A stretch of 64,000 nt of DNA. It comes from JAWXTK01 sp044433645. GTDB lineage: Bacteria; Bacteroidota; Bacteroidia; Bacteroidales; Rikenellaceae. The position numbers and the translations under genes were made by a program. Below the pieces are notes generated by a model. The model worked only from the letters and a program-made list of their open reading frames with translations, was not told where the DNA came from and made no database searches. The stretch covers positions 1 to 64,000 of the forward strand of contig JAWXTK010000006.1 of the NCBI GenBank assembly GCA_044433645.1, given 5' to 3'. This document shows, piece by piece, positions 18,250-26,843 of this stretch (the stretch's first letter is position 1; the number at the start of each line of letters is the position of its first letter).

Positions 18250-19824
18250 TTATTTACGAGTTGGGGCACTCTTCGCTTTCAAACAAGCTGCCTTCATCTG
18301 AGCTAATTTCTCAGGATTTTGAGCAGCTAGGTTAGTTGTTTGATAAGGGTCGTCTTTAAGATTGTAAAGTTGCTCTTTAGGGGCATCTTCCTTAAATTTA
18401 CCGTTCTCAATATCGCTATTTGGTTTTTTGTAGTAGCTAGCTGCTGCAGGTCCTCCAAACATGTGTTCGCCTGGTTTAGGTTTTACGAAACCACCACCAC
18501 CTTGAGCCGTGATATAAACCCAATCACCCTCGCGATAAGTAGTGTGAGTTTTCTTGTGAGCAGTAACCAATAAACTTTCACGCAAATTATCTTGAGTCTC
18601 GCCCAACAATACTGGCAACATATTGTAGCTATCAGGAGCATCACCTGCACCTAACTCATAACCCACAAGTGAGGCAAAAGTATGTACCATATCAACATTA
18701 GAGATAAGTTGCTCACTCACAGCAGGTTTAATCACACCTTTCCACGATGCAATAAGAGGCACACTATGGCCACCTTCCCAAGCATCAAATTTGAATCCAA
18801 ACAATTCGCCATTGATTTTATGTCCTAATTTCATAGCTCCTTGACCACCGTGGTTAAGCATACCACCATTATCACTAGAGAATAAAATAATAGTATTTTC
18901 CAGCAGGCCTTGTTTTTCAAGTTCGCCTACAACCTGGCCAACCATCCAGTCAAGTTCGTGTATGAAATCACCATAAATACCAGCCTTGCTCGTGCCCACA
19001 AATTTAGGATTAGGCGTGAAAGGGTGGTGAATATTAGTAGTTGCAAGATATAGGAAGAAAGGATTGTCTTTATTGTCTTTTATCCATTTCACAGATTTTT
19101 CGGCAAAAGTTGTTCCCAACATTTCGTCTATATATAATTCATGAGCTTTCTTAGCTCCTCCCAGAGTTGAAAGACCTCCTTTTTCATCATAAGCCTTAGT
19201 TGCCGATCTTACTCCTGCAACAAAAGGATCTTTAGGATCATATCCAACTACGCCATGATTCTCAACCAACACGTAAGGAGGTATGCTATTTACCACAGGC
19301 ACACCAAAAAAGTAATCAAAACCTAGTTCCAGAGGTCCTGGTTTAAGCTCAGCATTCCAATCCACCGAGCGTTTTTTGCCTTGACCAACACCTTTACCAA
19401 TACCTAAGTGCCACTTACCTATCACAGCTGTTTTATAACCAGACTTTTGCAACACGTCAGCTAGGGTTAATTTATTTTCATTAAACAACAGAGGTGTCTT
19501 GCTAGTTGCAGGGCTAAAAATATTAGCTCTAAACGAATATTCACCCGTAAGCAAAGAATAGCGCGAAGGTGTAGACACAGCCGAAGCCGAGTGCATATCC
19601 ATAAATTGGCGACCACTCTTAGCAAGTTTGTCAAGATTAGGCGTACTTACCTTTGTAGCTCCATAACAGCTAAGGTCTCCATAACCTATATCATCAGCTA
19701 GGATAAATACGATGTTAGGTTTGTCACTTTTTTGTTGTTTTTTTGCCTTAGCACTCGCCTGGGCATGAACCCCAAGGCTCAACGCAGCTAGCGAAAGAAC
19801 AGGCAAATTGATGTTAGTTCTCAT
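18250..19824 (-). CDS. Secreted arylsulfatase-type (S1) sulfatase, serine type
   Basis: 524 residues with a signal peptide (LAALSLGVHAQA). Hydrolyses a sulfate ester, most likely on a glycan. Metal-site start PNIVFILADDIGYGDL near 37-52; the formylglycine motif is STPSR near residue 83-87 inside SAVSTPSRYSLLTGEYS. So the residue oxidised is Ser, which requires an anaerobic radical-SAM maturase (anSME), not found in this window. KWHLG near 143 and SSDNGG near 305 supply other active-site residues. It stands alone without SusCD or glycosidase genes, so the substrate cannot be inferred. A TAACTTTG box lies upstream on the minus strand at 19880-19873. Confidence 0.92.
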   Translation of the reverse strand: MRTNINLPVLSLAALSLGVHAQASAKAKKQQKSDKPNIVFILADDIGYGDLSCYGATKVSTPNLDKLAKSGRQFMDMHSASAVSTPSRYSLLTGEYSFRANIFSPATSKTPLLFNENKLTLADVLQKSGYKTAVIGKWHLGIGKGVGQGKKRSVDWNAELKPGPLELGFDYFFGVPVVNSIPPYVLVENHGVVGYDPKDPFVAGVRSATKAYDEKGGLSTLGGAKKAHELYIDEMLGTTFAEKSVKWIKDNKDNPFFLYLATTNIHHPFTPNPKFVGTSKAGIYGDFIHELDWMVGQVVGELEKQGLLENTIILFSSDNGGMLNHGGQGAMKLGHKINGELFGFKFDAWEGGHSVPLIASWKGVIKPAVSEQLISNVDMVHTFASLVGYELGAGDAPDSYNMLPVLLGETQDNLRESLLVTAHKKTHTTYREGDWVYITAQGGGGFVKPKPGEHMFGGPAAASYYKKPNSDIENGKFKEDAPKEQLYNLKDDPYQTTNLAAQNPEKLAQMKAACLKAKSAPTRK

Positions 19825-19895
19825 AATTTCATGTGTTTGGTGAGTTTTTAAGTTTTAATTCTATAGTAATAACAAAGTTAACAAAATTAAAACAA

Positions 19896-19930
19896 GAAAA
19901 GAAGGTTTATTTTAAATAAACCTTCTTTTC
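19896..19930. terminator. Terminator after ilvC
   Basis: 17-bp arms, GAAAAGAAGGTTTATTT (19896-19912) and its exact complement at 19914-19930, between the ilvC stop and the sulfatase promoter. A pyrimidine-rich run follows on the plus side; on the minus strand the stem is entered 21 bases after the ilvC stop. Confidence 0.7.
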
Positions 19931-19951
19931 TTTTCTTAGTATATACTACTA

Positions 19952-21001
19952 TTATTTGCTTCTCTCTGGACGAAGTGAACGAACAGTAGCACCTGTTTGC
20001 CACATTTCGCTTTCGCGCATTTCTTTAAGTTCAGCTTCTAGTTTCTCACGATAGTCAACTTTTGAGTTTGAATCAATTGAGTTTTGAGCTTCGTTACCAG
20101 CAGCCACTTCTGAGTAAAGTTTTTGGAATACAGGAAGTGTAGCATCACGGAAAGGTTTCCACCAGTCTAGTGCACCACGTTGAGCAGTAGTAGAAGTATT
20201 TGCATACATCCAATCCATACCGTTCTCAGCAACCAAAGGCATAAGAGATTGAGTTAATTCCTCAACTGACTCATTGAAAGCCTCAGATGGAGAGTGACCA
20301 TTCTCACGAAGAACTTGGTATTGAGCAGCGAAGATACCTTGGATAGCACCCATTAGAGTACCACGCTCACCTGTTAAGTCAGAGTAAACTTCTTTTTTGA
20401 AAGTTGTTTCAAATAGGTAACCTGAACCAACGCCAATACCTAGAGCTGTAACTCTATCCATAGCTTTGCCAGTAGCGTCTTGGAAGATAGCGTAGCTAGA
20501 GTTTAGACCACGACCCTCAACGAACAAACGACGAAGAGAAGTACCAGAACCTTTAGGAGCGATAAGAATCACGTCAACGTCAGCTGGAGGAACGATGTTA
20601 GTACGTTCTTTGTAAGTGATTGCAAAACCGTGAGAAAAGTAAAGTGCTTTTCCTGGAGTTAAGTGTTTTTTGATTGTAGGCCACATCTCGATTTGAGCTG
20701 CGTCAGACAATAGATATTGAATAATTGTTGCTTTTTCGCAAGCTTCTTCGATTTCAAAAAGTGTTTCTCCTGGAACCCAACCGTCAGCTACGGCTTTATC
20801 CCAACTTTTTGAATTTTTTCTTTGACCAACGATAACATTAAGTTTATTATCACGTAGGTTCATAGATTGACCAGGACCTTGAACGCCATAACCAATAACT
20901 GCGATGGTTTCATCTTTAAGTACTTCTTGTGCCTTAGCTAAAGGGAACTCCTCACGAGTTACAACGTTTTCTTCAACGCCACCAAAATTCATTTTTGCCA
21001 T
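19952..21001 (-). CDS. ilvC: Ketol-acid reductoisomerase
   Basis: 349 residues. Second step of valine/isoleucine synthesis: isomerises acetolactate or acetohydroxybutyrate and reduces it with NAD(P)H. N-terminal Rossmann part with IAVIGYGVQGPGQSMNLRDN near 33-52; the following VIVGQRKNSKSWD loop determines cofactor preference. The Mg-binding acidic residues lie in the C-terminal knotted domain (DLTGERGTLMG). Last gene of ilvD-ilvB-ilvN-ilvC, 34 bases after ilvN, closed by the terminator at 19896. Confidence 0.96.
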   Translation of the reverse strand: MAKMNFGGVEENVVTREEFPLAKAQEVLKDETIAVIGYGVQGPGQSMNLRDNKLNVIVGQRKNSKSWDKAVADGWVPGETLFEIEEACEKATIIQYLLSDAAQIEMWPTIKKHLTPGKALYFSHGFAITYKERTNIVPPADVDVILIAPKGSGTSLRRLFVEGRGLNSSYAIFQDATGKAMDRVTALGIGVGSGYLFETTFKKEVYSDLTGERGTLMGAIQGIFAAQYQVLRENGHSPSEAFNESVEELTQSLMPLVAENGMDWMYANTSTTAQRGALDWWKPFRDATLPVFQKLYSEVAAGNEAQNSIDSNSKVDYREKLEAELKEMRESEMWQTGATVRSLRPERSK

Positions 21002-21035
21002 AATTTTCTTAAATAATAATTATATTGTTTGTATT

Positions 21036-21539
21036 TTATATTCCTTTTAATAGTTCATTTATATCGTCGCGGTGCATAACTATGCTGCCCGAACGAGTAA
21101 ATTCCATAAGTAGGCCTTTGTTTTGAAGGTATTCTCTAAACTCACATGTTTGAGCACGAGTACCCGTAGCCTCCAACACCACATAACTGGTGCTAGTTTC
21201 AACTATCCTCGCCTTCCAGTCTGCTATCATAGTAGTGTGTTCTGAAAGCACTTTAATAGGCACTTTGTATAGGGCAACTTCCTGAGTGATAAGTTCCTCT
21301 TCAGAGTAATATTTAACCTCAATAACGTCAATAATATTTGAGATTTGCTTAACAGTTTTATCCATGATTTCCTCAGTTGCAAACGCAGAAATCACAAACA
21401 TACTAATGCCTTTAATCGTAGATTCAGACACTTTCAAGCTCTCGATATTTATCTTACGGCGCAAGTAACACGCTGTGATTCGGTTAAGAACACCAATTTG
21501 GTTCTCCGAAAAAACTATAACTATAAATTCTTTTACCAT
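21036..21539 (-). CDS. ilvN: Acetolactate synthase small (regulatory) subunit
   Basis: 167 residues with an N-terminal ACT domain (FIVIVFSENQIGVLNRITACYLRRKINIESL) that binds the branched-chain end product and confers feedback control on IlvB, plus a C-terminal domain of the IlvN type. Six bases after ilvB, before ilvC. Confidence 0.93.
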   Translation of the reverse strand: MVKEFIVIVFSENQIGVLNRITACYLRRKINIESLKVSESTIKGISMFVISAFATEEIMDKTVKQISNIIDVIEVKYYSEEELITQEVALYKVPIKVLSEHTTMIADWKARIVETSTSYVVLEATGTRAQTCEFREYLQNKGLLMEFTRSGSIVMHRDDINELLKGI

Positions 21540-21545
21540 AATAGT

Positions 21546-23246
21546 TTAGGCTTTATAAATTGATTCCGACAATGAAGCTCCAGCTGGAACCATAGGGAAA
21601 ACATTTTCTTCATTTTCAACACATACCTCAAGTAGGTAAGAGCCTTCGGCTGCAAGCATTTCTTTTATTGCACCCTCCAAGTCTTTTTTCTCCACAACTC
21701 TTTTGGTTGGTATGTTATATGCAGCTGCTACCTTTGAAAAATCTGGGTTTTCAAGTGTAGTAAACGAGTATCTTCTATCAAAGAACAGTTGTTGCCATTG
21801 ACGAACCATACCCAAGAAACTATTGTTTAGAATAAGCATTTTCACGCCTATTTTATTCTGCATAATAGTACCAAGCTCCTGCATAGACATTTGGAAACCT
21901 CCATCGCCCATAACAGCCACAACTTGTTTATTCTCTGCGCCCAATTTAGCTCCCATAGCAGCCGGCAGACCAAAGCCCATAGTACCCAGACCACCCGAAG
22001 TTACAAAACTACGCGAGTTATTAAATTTAGAATAAAGTGCGCTAAACATTTGATTTTGACCAACATCAGTCACCACGATAGCCTCGCCTTTAACCTCAGT
22101 TGCTAAATCTTGCATAACTCTAGCCATAGTGATATAAGGTTTATCATCAGCTCTACCTGGCACGATAACCTCGTCTAATTCTTGCTGTTTTTTCTCATCT
22201 GCAAAATCAAACCAAGGCTGTCTTTGCTCGTATTTAAGACCTGCTTTCAGCATCTCGATAGCATCTTTCAAGTTAGCGTGAATAGGCAAGTCAACTCTAA
22301 CGTTTTTGCCAAGTTCAGCTTTATCTATATCAACATGAATAATCTTAGCCTCAGGAGCGTATTTGGCCACATTACCTGTGATACGGTCGCTAAATCTAAG
22401 TCCAAGAGCGATGATTAAATCAGCCTTTTGAGTCATAGAGTTAGCAGGGATATTCCCATGCATACCCAAGTTACCAACAAATAAAGGGTGATTATTTGGC
22501 ACAGTAGATATACCCATAAGTGTTTGACCCACAGGAAGATTACCTATTTCAGCAAATTCTAATAATTCTTGTTCAGCACCCGAAAGTTTAACTCCCTGAC
22601 CTACCAAAACCAAAGGTCTCTCAGAGGCGTTTATCATTTCAACAGCTTTGCTCACTGCATCTTTATCAACCACGGGGTTAGGCGTGTAGCTTCTAAGTGA
22701 AAGGCAAGGTCTGTATGCAAATTCACACTCCTCAACCTGAGCATTTTTAGCGATATCTATAACCACTGGCCCTGGTCTACCCGAACGAGCGATATAGAAA
22801 GCTCTAGCAATGGCAGGAGCAATCTCCGATGCCGAAGTAACTTGGTAGTTCCATTTAGTCACTGGCATAGTCATAGAAATCATATCAGCCTCTTGGAAAG
22901 CATCAGTTCCGAGCAGTGCAGCTGGCACCTGACCTGTAATACACACTAAAGGTGTAGAATCAAGCATAGCATCAGCAATACCCGTAACAAGATTAGTAGC
23001 ACCTGGACCCGAAGTAGCCATACATACGCCCACTTTACCTGTGACCCTAGCATAACCTTGGGCTGCGTGCACAGCACCCTGCTCATGACGAGTTAAGATG
23101 TGACGTATTCTGTCACTATAATCGTATAATCTATCATAAATAGGGATAACCTGACCACCTGGATAACCAAAAATGATATCCGTTTGCTCAGCAATTAGCG
23201 ACAAAAGCAATGCGTCGCTACCCTGTACTTTTTGTTTATTAGCCAT
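21546..23246 (-). CDS. ilvB: Acetolactate synthase large (catalytic) subunit
   Basis: 566-residue TPP enzyme joining pyruvate with pyruvate or 2-oxobutyrate. The TPP-activating Glu is in ILTRHEQGAVHAAQGYAR near 52-69; TSGPGATNLVTGIADAM near 80-95; the TPP/Mg motif GDGGFQMSMQELGT near 445-458. It lies 31 bases after ilvD in the ilvDBNC operon. Confidence 0.96.
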   Translation of the reverse strand: MANKQKVQGSDALLLSLIAEQTDIIFGYPGGQVIPIYDRLYDYSDRIRHILTRHEQGAVHAAQGYARVTGKVGVCMATSGPGATNLVTGIADAMLDSTPLVCITGQVPAALLGTDAFQEADMISMTMPVTKWNYQVTSASEIAPAIARAFYIARSGRPGPVVIDIAKNAQVEECEFAYRPCLSLRSYTPNPVVDKDAVSKAVEMINASERPLVLVGQGVKLSGAEQELLEFAEIGNLPVGQTLMGISTVPNNHPLFVGNLGMHGNIPANSMTQKADLIIALGLRFSDRITGNVAKYAPEAKIIHVDIDKAELGKNVRVDLPIHANLKDAIEMLKAGLKYEQRQPWFDFADEKKQQELDEVIVPGRADDKPYITMARVMQDLATEVKGEAIVVTDVGQNQMFSALYSKFNNSRSFVTSGGLGTMGFGLPAAMGAKLGAENKQVVAVMGDGGFQMSMQELGTIMQNKIGVKMLILNNSFLGMVRQWQQLFFDRRYSFTTLENPDFSKVAAAYNIPTKRVVEKKDLEGAIKEMLAAEGSYLLEVCVENEENVFPMVPAGASLSESIYKA

Positions 23247-23277
23247 TTCTTTTTTTATGAAATTATATTAACAAAAT

Positions 23278-25104
23278 CTATTTTTTATAACCCGGAACAA
23301 CTCTCACGCCACCCATATCTGCCGAAGCAACCATAGATGCGTAAGCCATAAGAGAACGACTCACTACCCTCTCACGCGAAGCAGGCTCATAGACTCCCGC
23401 TAACTCTTTCCTTCTAGTTTCTAACTCAGCGTCAGAAACCTCAACATTAATAGAACGTGTTTTAATGTCGATTACGATTTTGTCATTATCTTTAATAAGA
23501 GCAATCTCACCACCTGCGGCAGCCTCTGGCGACACGTGACCTATTGAAAGGCCCGAAGTACCTCCCGAGAAACGTCCGTCAGTGATAAGCGCACATGATT
23601 TTGCTAGTTTTACTGTTTTTAGGTAAGATGTTGGGTAAAGCATCTCTTGCATACCAGGGCCACCCTTAGGTCCTTCGTATCTAATAATCACAACGTCTGC
23701 TGCCTGTACTGAGCCGTTAAGTATGCCTGCGCATGCTTGCTCTTGAGATTCAAACACACGAGCTGTACCCTCAAAGTGGAAGATATTTTCATCCACACCT
23801 GCTGTTTTTAATATACAACCTTTAGTTGCGATATTTCCAAACAACACTGCTAGTCCTCCGTCTGCTAAAAATGGAGTTTCGATAGCTCTAATACATCCTT
23901 TAGCTCTGTCTGTATCATGCTCAGAGTAATAGTTCTCTTGCGAGGCCATTACTATATTATATTCATTGCAAGGTGCAGCCAAACATCTTTTAAGTGTCTC
24001 AGCGCTCACCTCAGGGCTCATGATATCGTGTTTAGCGATAGCCTCAGCTAAAGTCAAAGCATCTGCGCGTTTAACCGAAGTATCTAGCAAACCTCCCTTA
24101 GCTAGCTCACCCAAGATAGACAAGATACCACCTGCACGGTTAACATCTTGGATATGGTAAGCTGAGTTAGGAGCAACTTTACAAAGCACAGGAGTTTTGC
24201 GCGAAAGAGCATCTATATCTTTCATAGTAAACTCTACGCCAGCCTCATAAGCTACGGCAAGCAAGTGAAGTACCGTGTTAGAAGAGCCTCCCATAGCTAT
24301 ATCCATAGTCATAGCATTTAAGAAAGCCTCACGCGAGGCGATAGAGCGAGGCAAAACAGCCTCATTATCATTATTATAATATTCGTAAGCGTTTTTAACT
24401 ATAAGTTCGGCAGCTTGTTTAAACAAATCTTCACGCAAGGAGTGAGTTGCTATCAGAGTACCATTACCTGGAAGTGAAAGACCCAAAGCCTCCGTTAAAC
24501 AGTTCATAGAGTTAGCCGTGAACATACCCGAACAACTACCACAAGTAGGGCAAGCCTTAGCCTCGATTTCAGCTAAATCCTCATCTGAAACCTCATCGTC
24601 AGCACCCTTAACCATAACATCTATAAGGTCGTATTCTTTGTCACCAACCTTACCAGCCTCCATAGGACCTCCCGAAACAAAAATTGCAGGGATATTAAGT
24701 CTCATAGCAGCCATAAGCATACCTGGGGTAATTTTATCGCAGTTACTAATACACACCATGGCATCTGCTTTGTGAGCATTTACCATATATTCCACACTAT
24801 CAGCAATAATTTCACGCGAAGGCAAAGAATAAAGCATACCATCGTGACCCATAGCGATACCGTCGTCTATGGCTATAGTATTAAACTCGGCTGCAAAACA
24901 ACCTTGCTGCTCTATCCACCCCTTAACCTTTTGACCAATTTCGTGAAGGTGAGTGTGGCCTGGAACGAACTGAGTAAAAGAATTGACGACAGCAATTACT
25001 GGCTTTCCGAATTGTTCTTCCTTCATTCCATTTGCTCTCCAAAGGCTTCTTGCCCCTGCCATTTTTCTACCTGCAGTTGTAACATTACTCCTTAGTGGTC
25101 TCAT
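23278..25104 (-). CDS. ilvD: Dihydroxy-acid dehydratase
   Basis: 608 residues. Dehydrates dihydroxyisovalerate and dihydroxymethylvalerate to the keto acids; needs an Fe-S cluster. Cluster-region Cys are visible in CISNCDKITPGM near 119-130 and CPTCGSCSGMFTANSMN near 192-208; C-terminal GRFSGGTSGLSIGHVSPEAA is conserved. First gene of the operon, with a well-formed minus-strand promoter at 25137-25168. Confidence 0.96.
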   Translation of the reverse strand: MRPLRSNVTTAGRKMAGARSLWRANGMKEEQFGKPVIAVVNSFTQFVPGHTHLHEIGQKVKGWIEQQGCFAAEFNTIAIDDGIAMGHDGMLYSLPSREIIADSVEYMVNAHKADAMVCISNCDKITPGMLMAAMRLNIPAIFVSGGPMEAGKVGDKEYDLIDVMVKGADDEVSDEDLAEIEAKACPTCGSCSGMFTANSMNCLTEALGLSLPGNGTLIATHSLREDLFKQAAELIVKNAYEYYNNDNEAVLPRSIASREAFLNAMTMDIAMGGSSNTVLHLLAVAYEAGVEFTMKDIDALSRKTPVLCKVAPNSAYHIQDVNRAGGILSILGELAKGGLLDTSVKRADALTLAEAIAKHDIMSPEVSAETLKRCLAAPCNEYNIVMASQENYYSEHDTDRAKGCIRAIETPFLADGGLAVLFGNIATKGCILKTAGVDENIFHFEGTARVFESQEQACAGILNGSVQAADVVIIRYEGPKGGPGMQEMLYPTSYLKTVKLAKSCALITDGRFSGGTSGLSIGHVSPEAAAGGEIALIKDNDKIVIDIKTRSINVEVSDAELETRRKELAGVYEPASRERVVSRSLMAYASMVASADMGGVRVVPGYKK

Positions 25105-25132
25105 TTTTTATACATCTTTGCGTTATAGTAAT

Positions 25133-25168
25133 TTTGCAAAGGTAAATATTTATGTTAGATTTGTGCAA
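25133..25168. promoter_or_regulatory. Interlocked divergent promoters of ilvD and nadC
   Basis: Minus strand (ilvD): TTG 25168-25166, 21-base spacer, TACCTTTG 25144-25137. Plus strand (nadC): TTTG 25133-25136, 19-base spacer, TAGATTTG 25156-25163. Each promoter's -7 box lies within the other's spacer, so two polymerases cannot occupy both at once. Confidence 0.7.
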
Positions 25169-25228
25169 TATTTTAGACATTTTTATACAAAAAATTATTT
25201 TTTAGTCAATTTTTAAAACCTTAAATAC

Positions 25229-26086
25229 ATGAAAAAGCAATATGAACCTTTTGTAGACGCGCTTATAGAGCTTGCAATTTCTGAAGATATAGGCGATGGC
25301 GATCACTCATCTCTTTCAACTATACCCCAGGGCGAAGTCGGCAAAATGCAACTTCTTGTGAAACAAGACGGTATATTAGCTGGTGTTGAAATCGCAGAGC
25401 GTGTGTTCAAACGCCTAGACTCTGAGATTATCTTTGACAAAAAGCTAGATGATGGCGCTAAAATTAAAGTTGGCGACATAGCATTTTACGTCACAGGCAA
25501 ACTTACATCGCTTCTTCAAGCTGAGCGCATAATACTTAATATTATGCAGCGTATGAGTGGCGTTGCAACCCAAACAGCTTACTATGTAGGCCAATTACAA
25601 GGTCTTAATACCAAACTTTTAGACACTCGCAAAACCACACCAGGAATGAGGGTCTTGGACAAAATGGCTGTTAAAATCGGAGGTGGCGAAAATCACCGTA
25701 TAGGTCTTTTTGATATGGTTATGCTCAAAGACAACCATATTGACTTTGCAGGAGGCATCACCGCGGCCGTTAATGCTACGCACAAATACCTTAAAGAAAA
25801 AGGCAAAGAAGAGCTTAAAATCGAGGTTGAAGTACGCTCTATTGCCGATATCCATGAAGTTTTTGCCGTTGGTGGTGTTGACAGAATTATGCTAGATAAT
25901 TTCTCGGTTGAGCTTACGCGTGAGGCCGTAAAATTAATAAATGGTAAATGCGAGATTGAATCTTCAGGAGGCATTACTTTTGACACTATGAGAGCTTACG
26001 CAGAATGTGGCGTTGATTTCATTTCTGTGGGCGCGCTAACTCACCAAATCAAAAGCCTAGACATGAGCCTAAAAGCTATAAACTAG
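25229..26086 (+). CDS. nadC: Nicotinate-nucleotide pyrophosphorylase (quinolinate phosphoribosyltransferase)
   Basis: 285 residues. Converts quinolinate plus PRPP to nicotinate mononucleotide in de novo NAD synthesis. Seen: EDIGDGDHSSLST near 19-31, the LLDTRKTTPGMRVLDKMAVKIGGGENHR-type core near 130-157 (Arg and Lys for phosphate and carboxylate binding), and the C-terminal MLDNFS and ESSGGI motifs of the TIM-barrel phosphate site. Own promoter at 25133; stop codon overlaps the start of repeat copy C. nadA and nadB are not in the window. Confidence 0.96.
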   Translation: MKKQYEPFVDALIELAISEDIGDGDHSSLSTIPQGEVGKMQLLVKQDGILAGVEIAERVFKRLDSEIIFDKKLDDGAKIKVGDIAFYVTGKLTSLLQAERIILNIMQRMSGVATQTAYYVGQLQGLNTKLLDTRKTTPGMRVLDKMAVKIGGGENHRIGLFDMVMLKDNHIDFAGGITAAVNATHKYLKEKGKEELKIEVEVRSIADIHEVFAVGGVDRIMLDNFSVELTREAVKLINGKCEIESSGGITFDTMRAYAECGVDFISVGALTHQIKSLDMSLKAIN

Positions 26087-26203
26087 GGAGTAACAAACAA
26101 ATGAAGTGCCCCCGAAAAGTTTTTGTCTAACTTTTCGGGGGCATATCATTTAGTCTCTCCCTGTGTATTTTACTAAGGGTGGCTAAGAGGTATTTAGCTG
26201 CCC
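26085..26203 (+). repeat. Composite palindromic repeat, copy C (with GC hairpin inserted)
   Basis: Begins in the nadC stop codon. Outer arms AGGGAG (26085-26090) / CTCCCT (26157-26162) correspond to module 1 of copies A and D, but the loop holds a strong 14-bp hairpin (26108-26142). Downstream follows the core GGGTGGCTAAGAGGTATTTA (26177-26196) then GCTGCCC, matching copies A, B and D. The right half of module 2 is missing; infC converges five bases later. Confidence 0.75.
26108..26142. terminator. Strong terminator hairpin between nadC and infC
   Basis: Perfect 14-bp stem GCCCCCGAAAAGTT (26108-26121) / AACTTTTCGGGGGC (26129-26142), loop TTTGTCT. No long T run follows on either side, but the stem is the strongest in the region. 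Confidence 0.65.
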
Positions 26204-26207
26204 TTTT

Positions 26208-26804
26208 CTATTTCTTAGTCTTAGGCGCGAGAATAATACTCATCCTCTTGCCCTCCAACTTAGGCATTAACTCAACTTTTGCAATTTCTTCAAGGTCAGT
26301 GGCAAAACGTAATAATAAAATCTCACCCTGCTCTTTGAAAACGATAGATCGACCACGGAAGAATACATAAGCTTTAACCTTAGCTCCCTCCTTGATAAAA
26401 TTCTCAGCGTGTTTTAGCTTGAAATTGTAATCGTGATCATCGGTCTGAGGTCCAAAACGTATTTCCTTAATAACAACTTTGACTGCCTTAGCCTTGATTT
26501 CTTTAGCTTTCTTTTTTTGTTGGTAAAGAAATTTTTGGTAATCGGCAATTCTACACACTGGTGGCTCGGCCTTAGGTGATATTTCTATCAAATCTAGTTC
26601 CATATCATCGGCCATACGTATAGCCTCACGTATAGACAACACCACTGGTGCTTCGATATTTTCGCCCACGATTCTTACTTGTGGTGCTGTAATCTCATTG
26701 TTAGTACGGTGAAGTGCCTCGCGCTCCATCGGTCTACGCATACCATTATTTTTTTTAGGGAAATTTGGTCTAGGCGTAAAAGGTTTTGGTTTTGTTGTGT
26801 TTAT
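26208..26804 (-). CDS. infC: Translation initiation factor IF-3 (probable AUA start)
   Basis: IF3 keeps 30S subunits free and checks start-codon pairing. The body from the first ATG (26741) carries the IF3-N motif NNEIT..QVRIVGEN, IADYQKFLYQQKKKAK near the linker, and IF3-C KEIRFGPQTDDHDYNFK. The frame is open 21 codons further upstream, encoding a Lys/Pro-rich lead-in (NTTKPKPFTPRPNFPKKNN). An ATA codon at 26804-26802 lies 8 bases after a perfect AGGAGG, which is rare in this genome. I take ATA as the start (198 aa), in line with the non-AUG starts (AUU, AUC, AUA) known for infC autoregulation. Second gene after thrS. Confidence 0.85.
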   Translation of the reverse strand: MNTTKPKPFTPRPNFPKKNNGMRRPMEREALHRTNNEITAPQVRIVGENIEAPVVLSIREAIRMADDMELDLIEISPKAEPPVCRIADYQKFLYQQKKKAKEIKAKAVKVVIKEIRFGPQTDDHDYNFKLKHAENFIKEGAKVKAYVFFRGRSIVFKEQGEILLLRFATDLEEIAKVELMPKLEGKRMSIILAPKTKK

Positions 26805-26818
26805 AGCTTTGTCCTCCT
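26802..26818 (-). promoter_or_regulatory. Strong Shine-Dalgarno plus ATA start of infC
   Basis: On the minus strand AGGAGG (within 26818-26812) is followed by an 8-base spacer ACAAAGCT and ATA at 26804-26802. Most other genes here have no SD, so this site stands out and decides the start. Confidence 0.65.
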
Positions 26819-26843
26819 GATTAATTAATAATTTAGTTCTATT

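Noticed and set aside
25101..25115. Mini-ORF (four codons) overlapping the ilvD start, as a leader peptide
   Set aside because: Codes MYKK, without branched-chain residues, and no terminator lies between it and ilvD.
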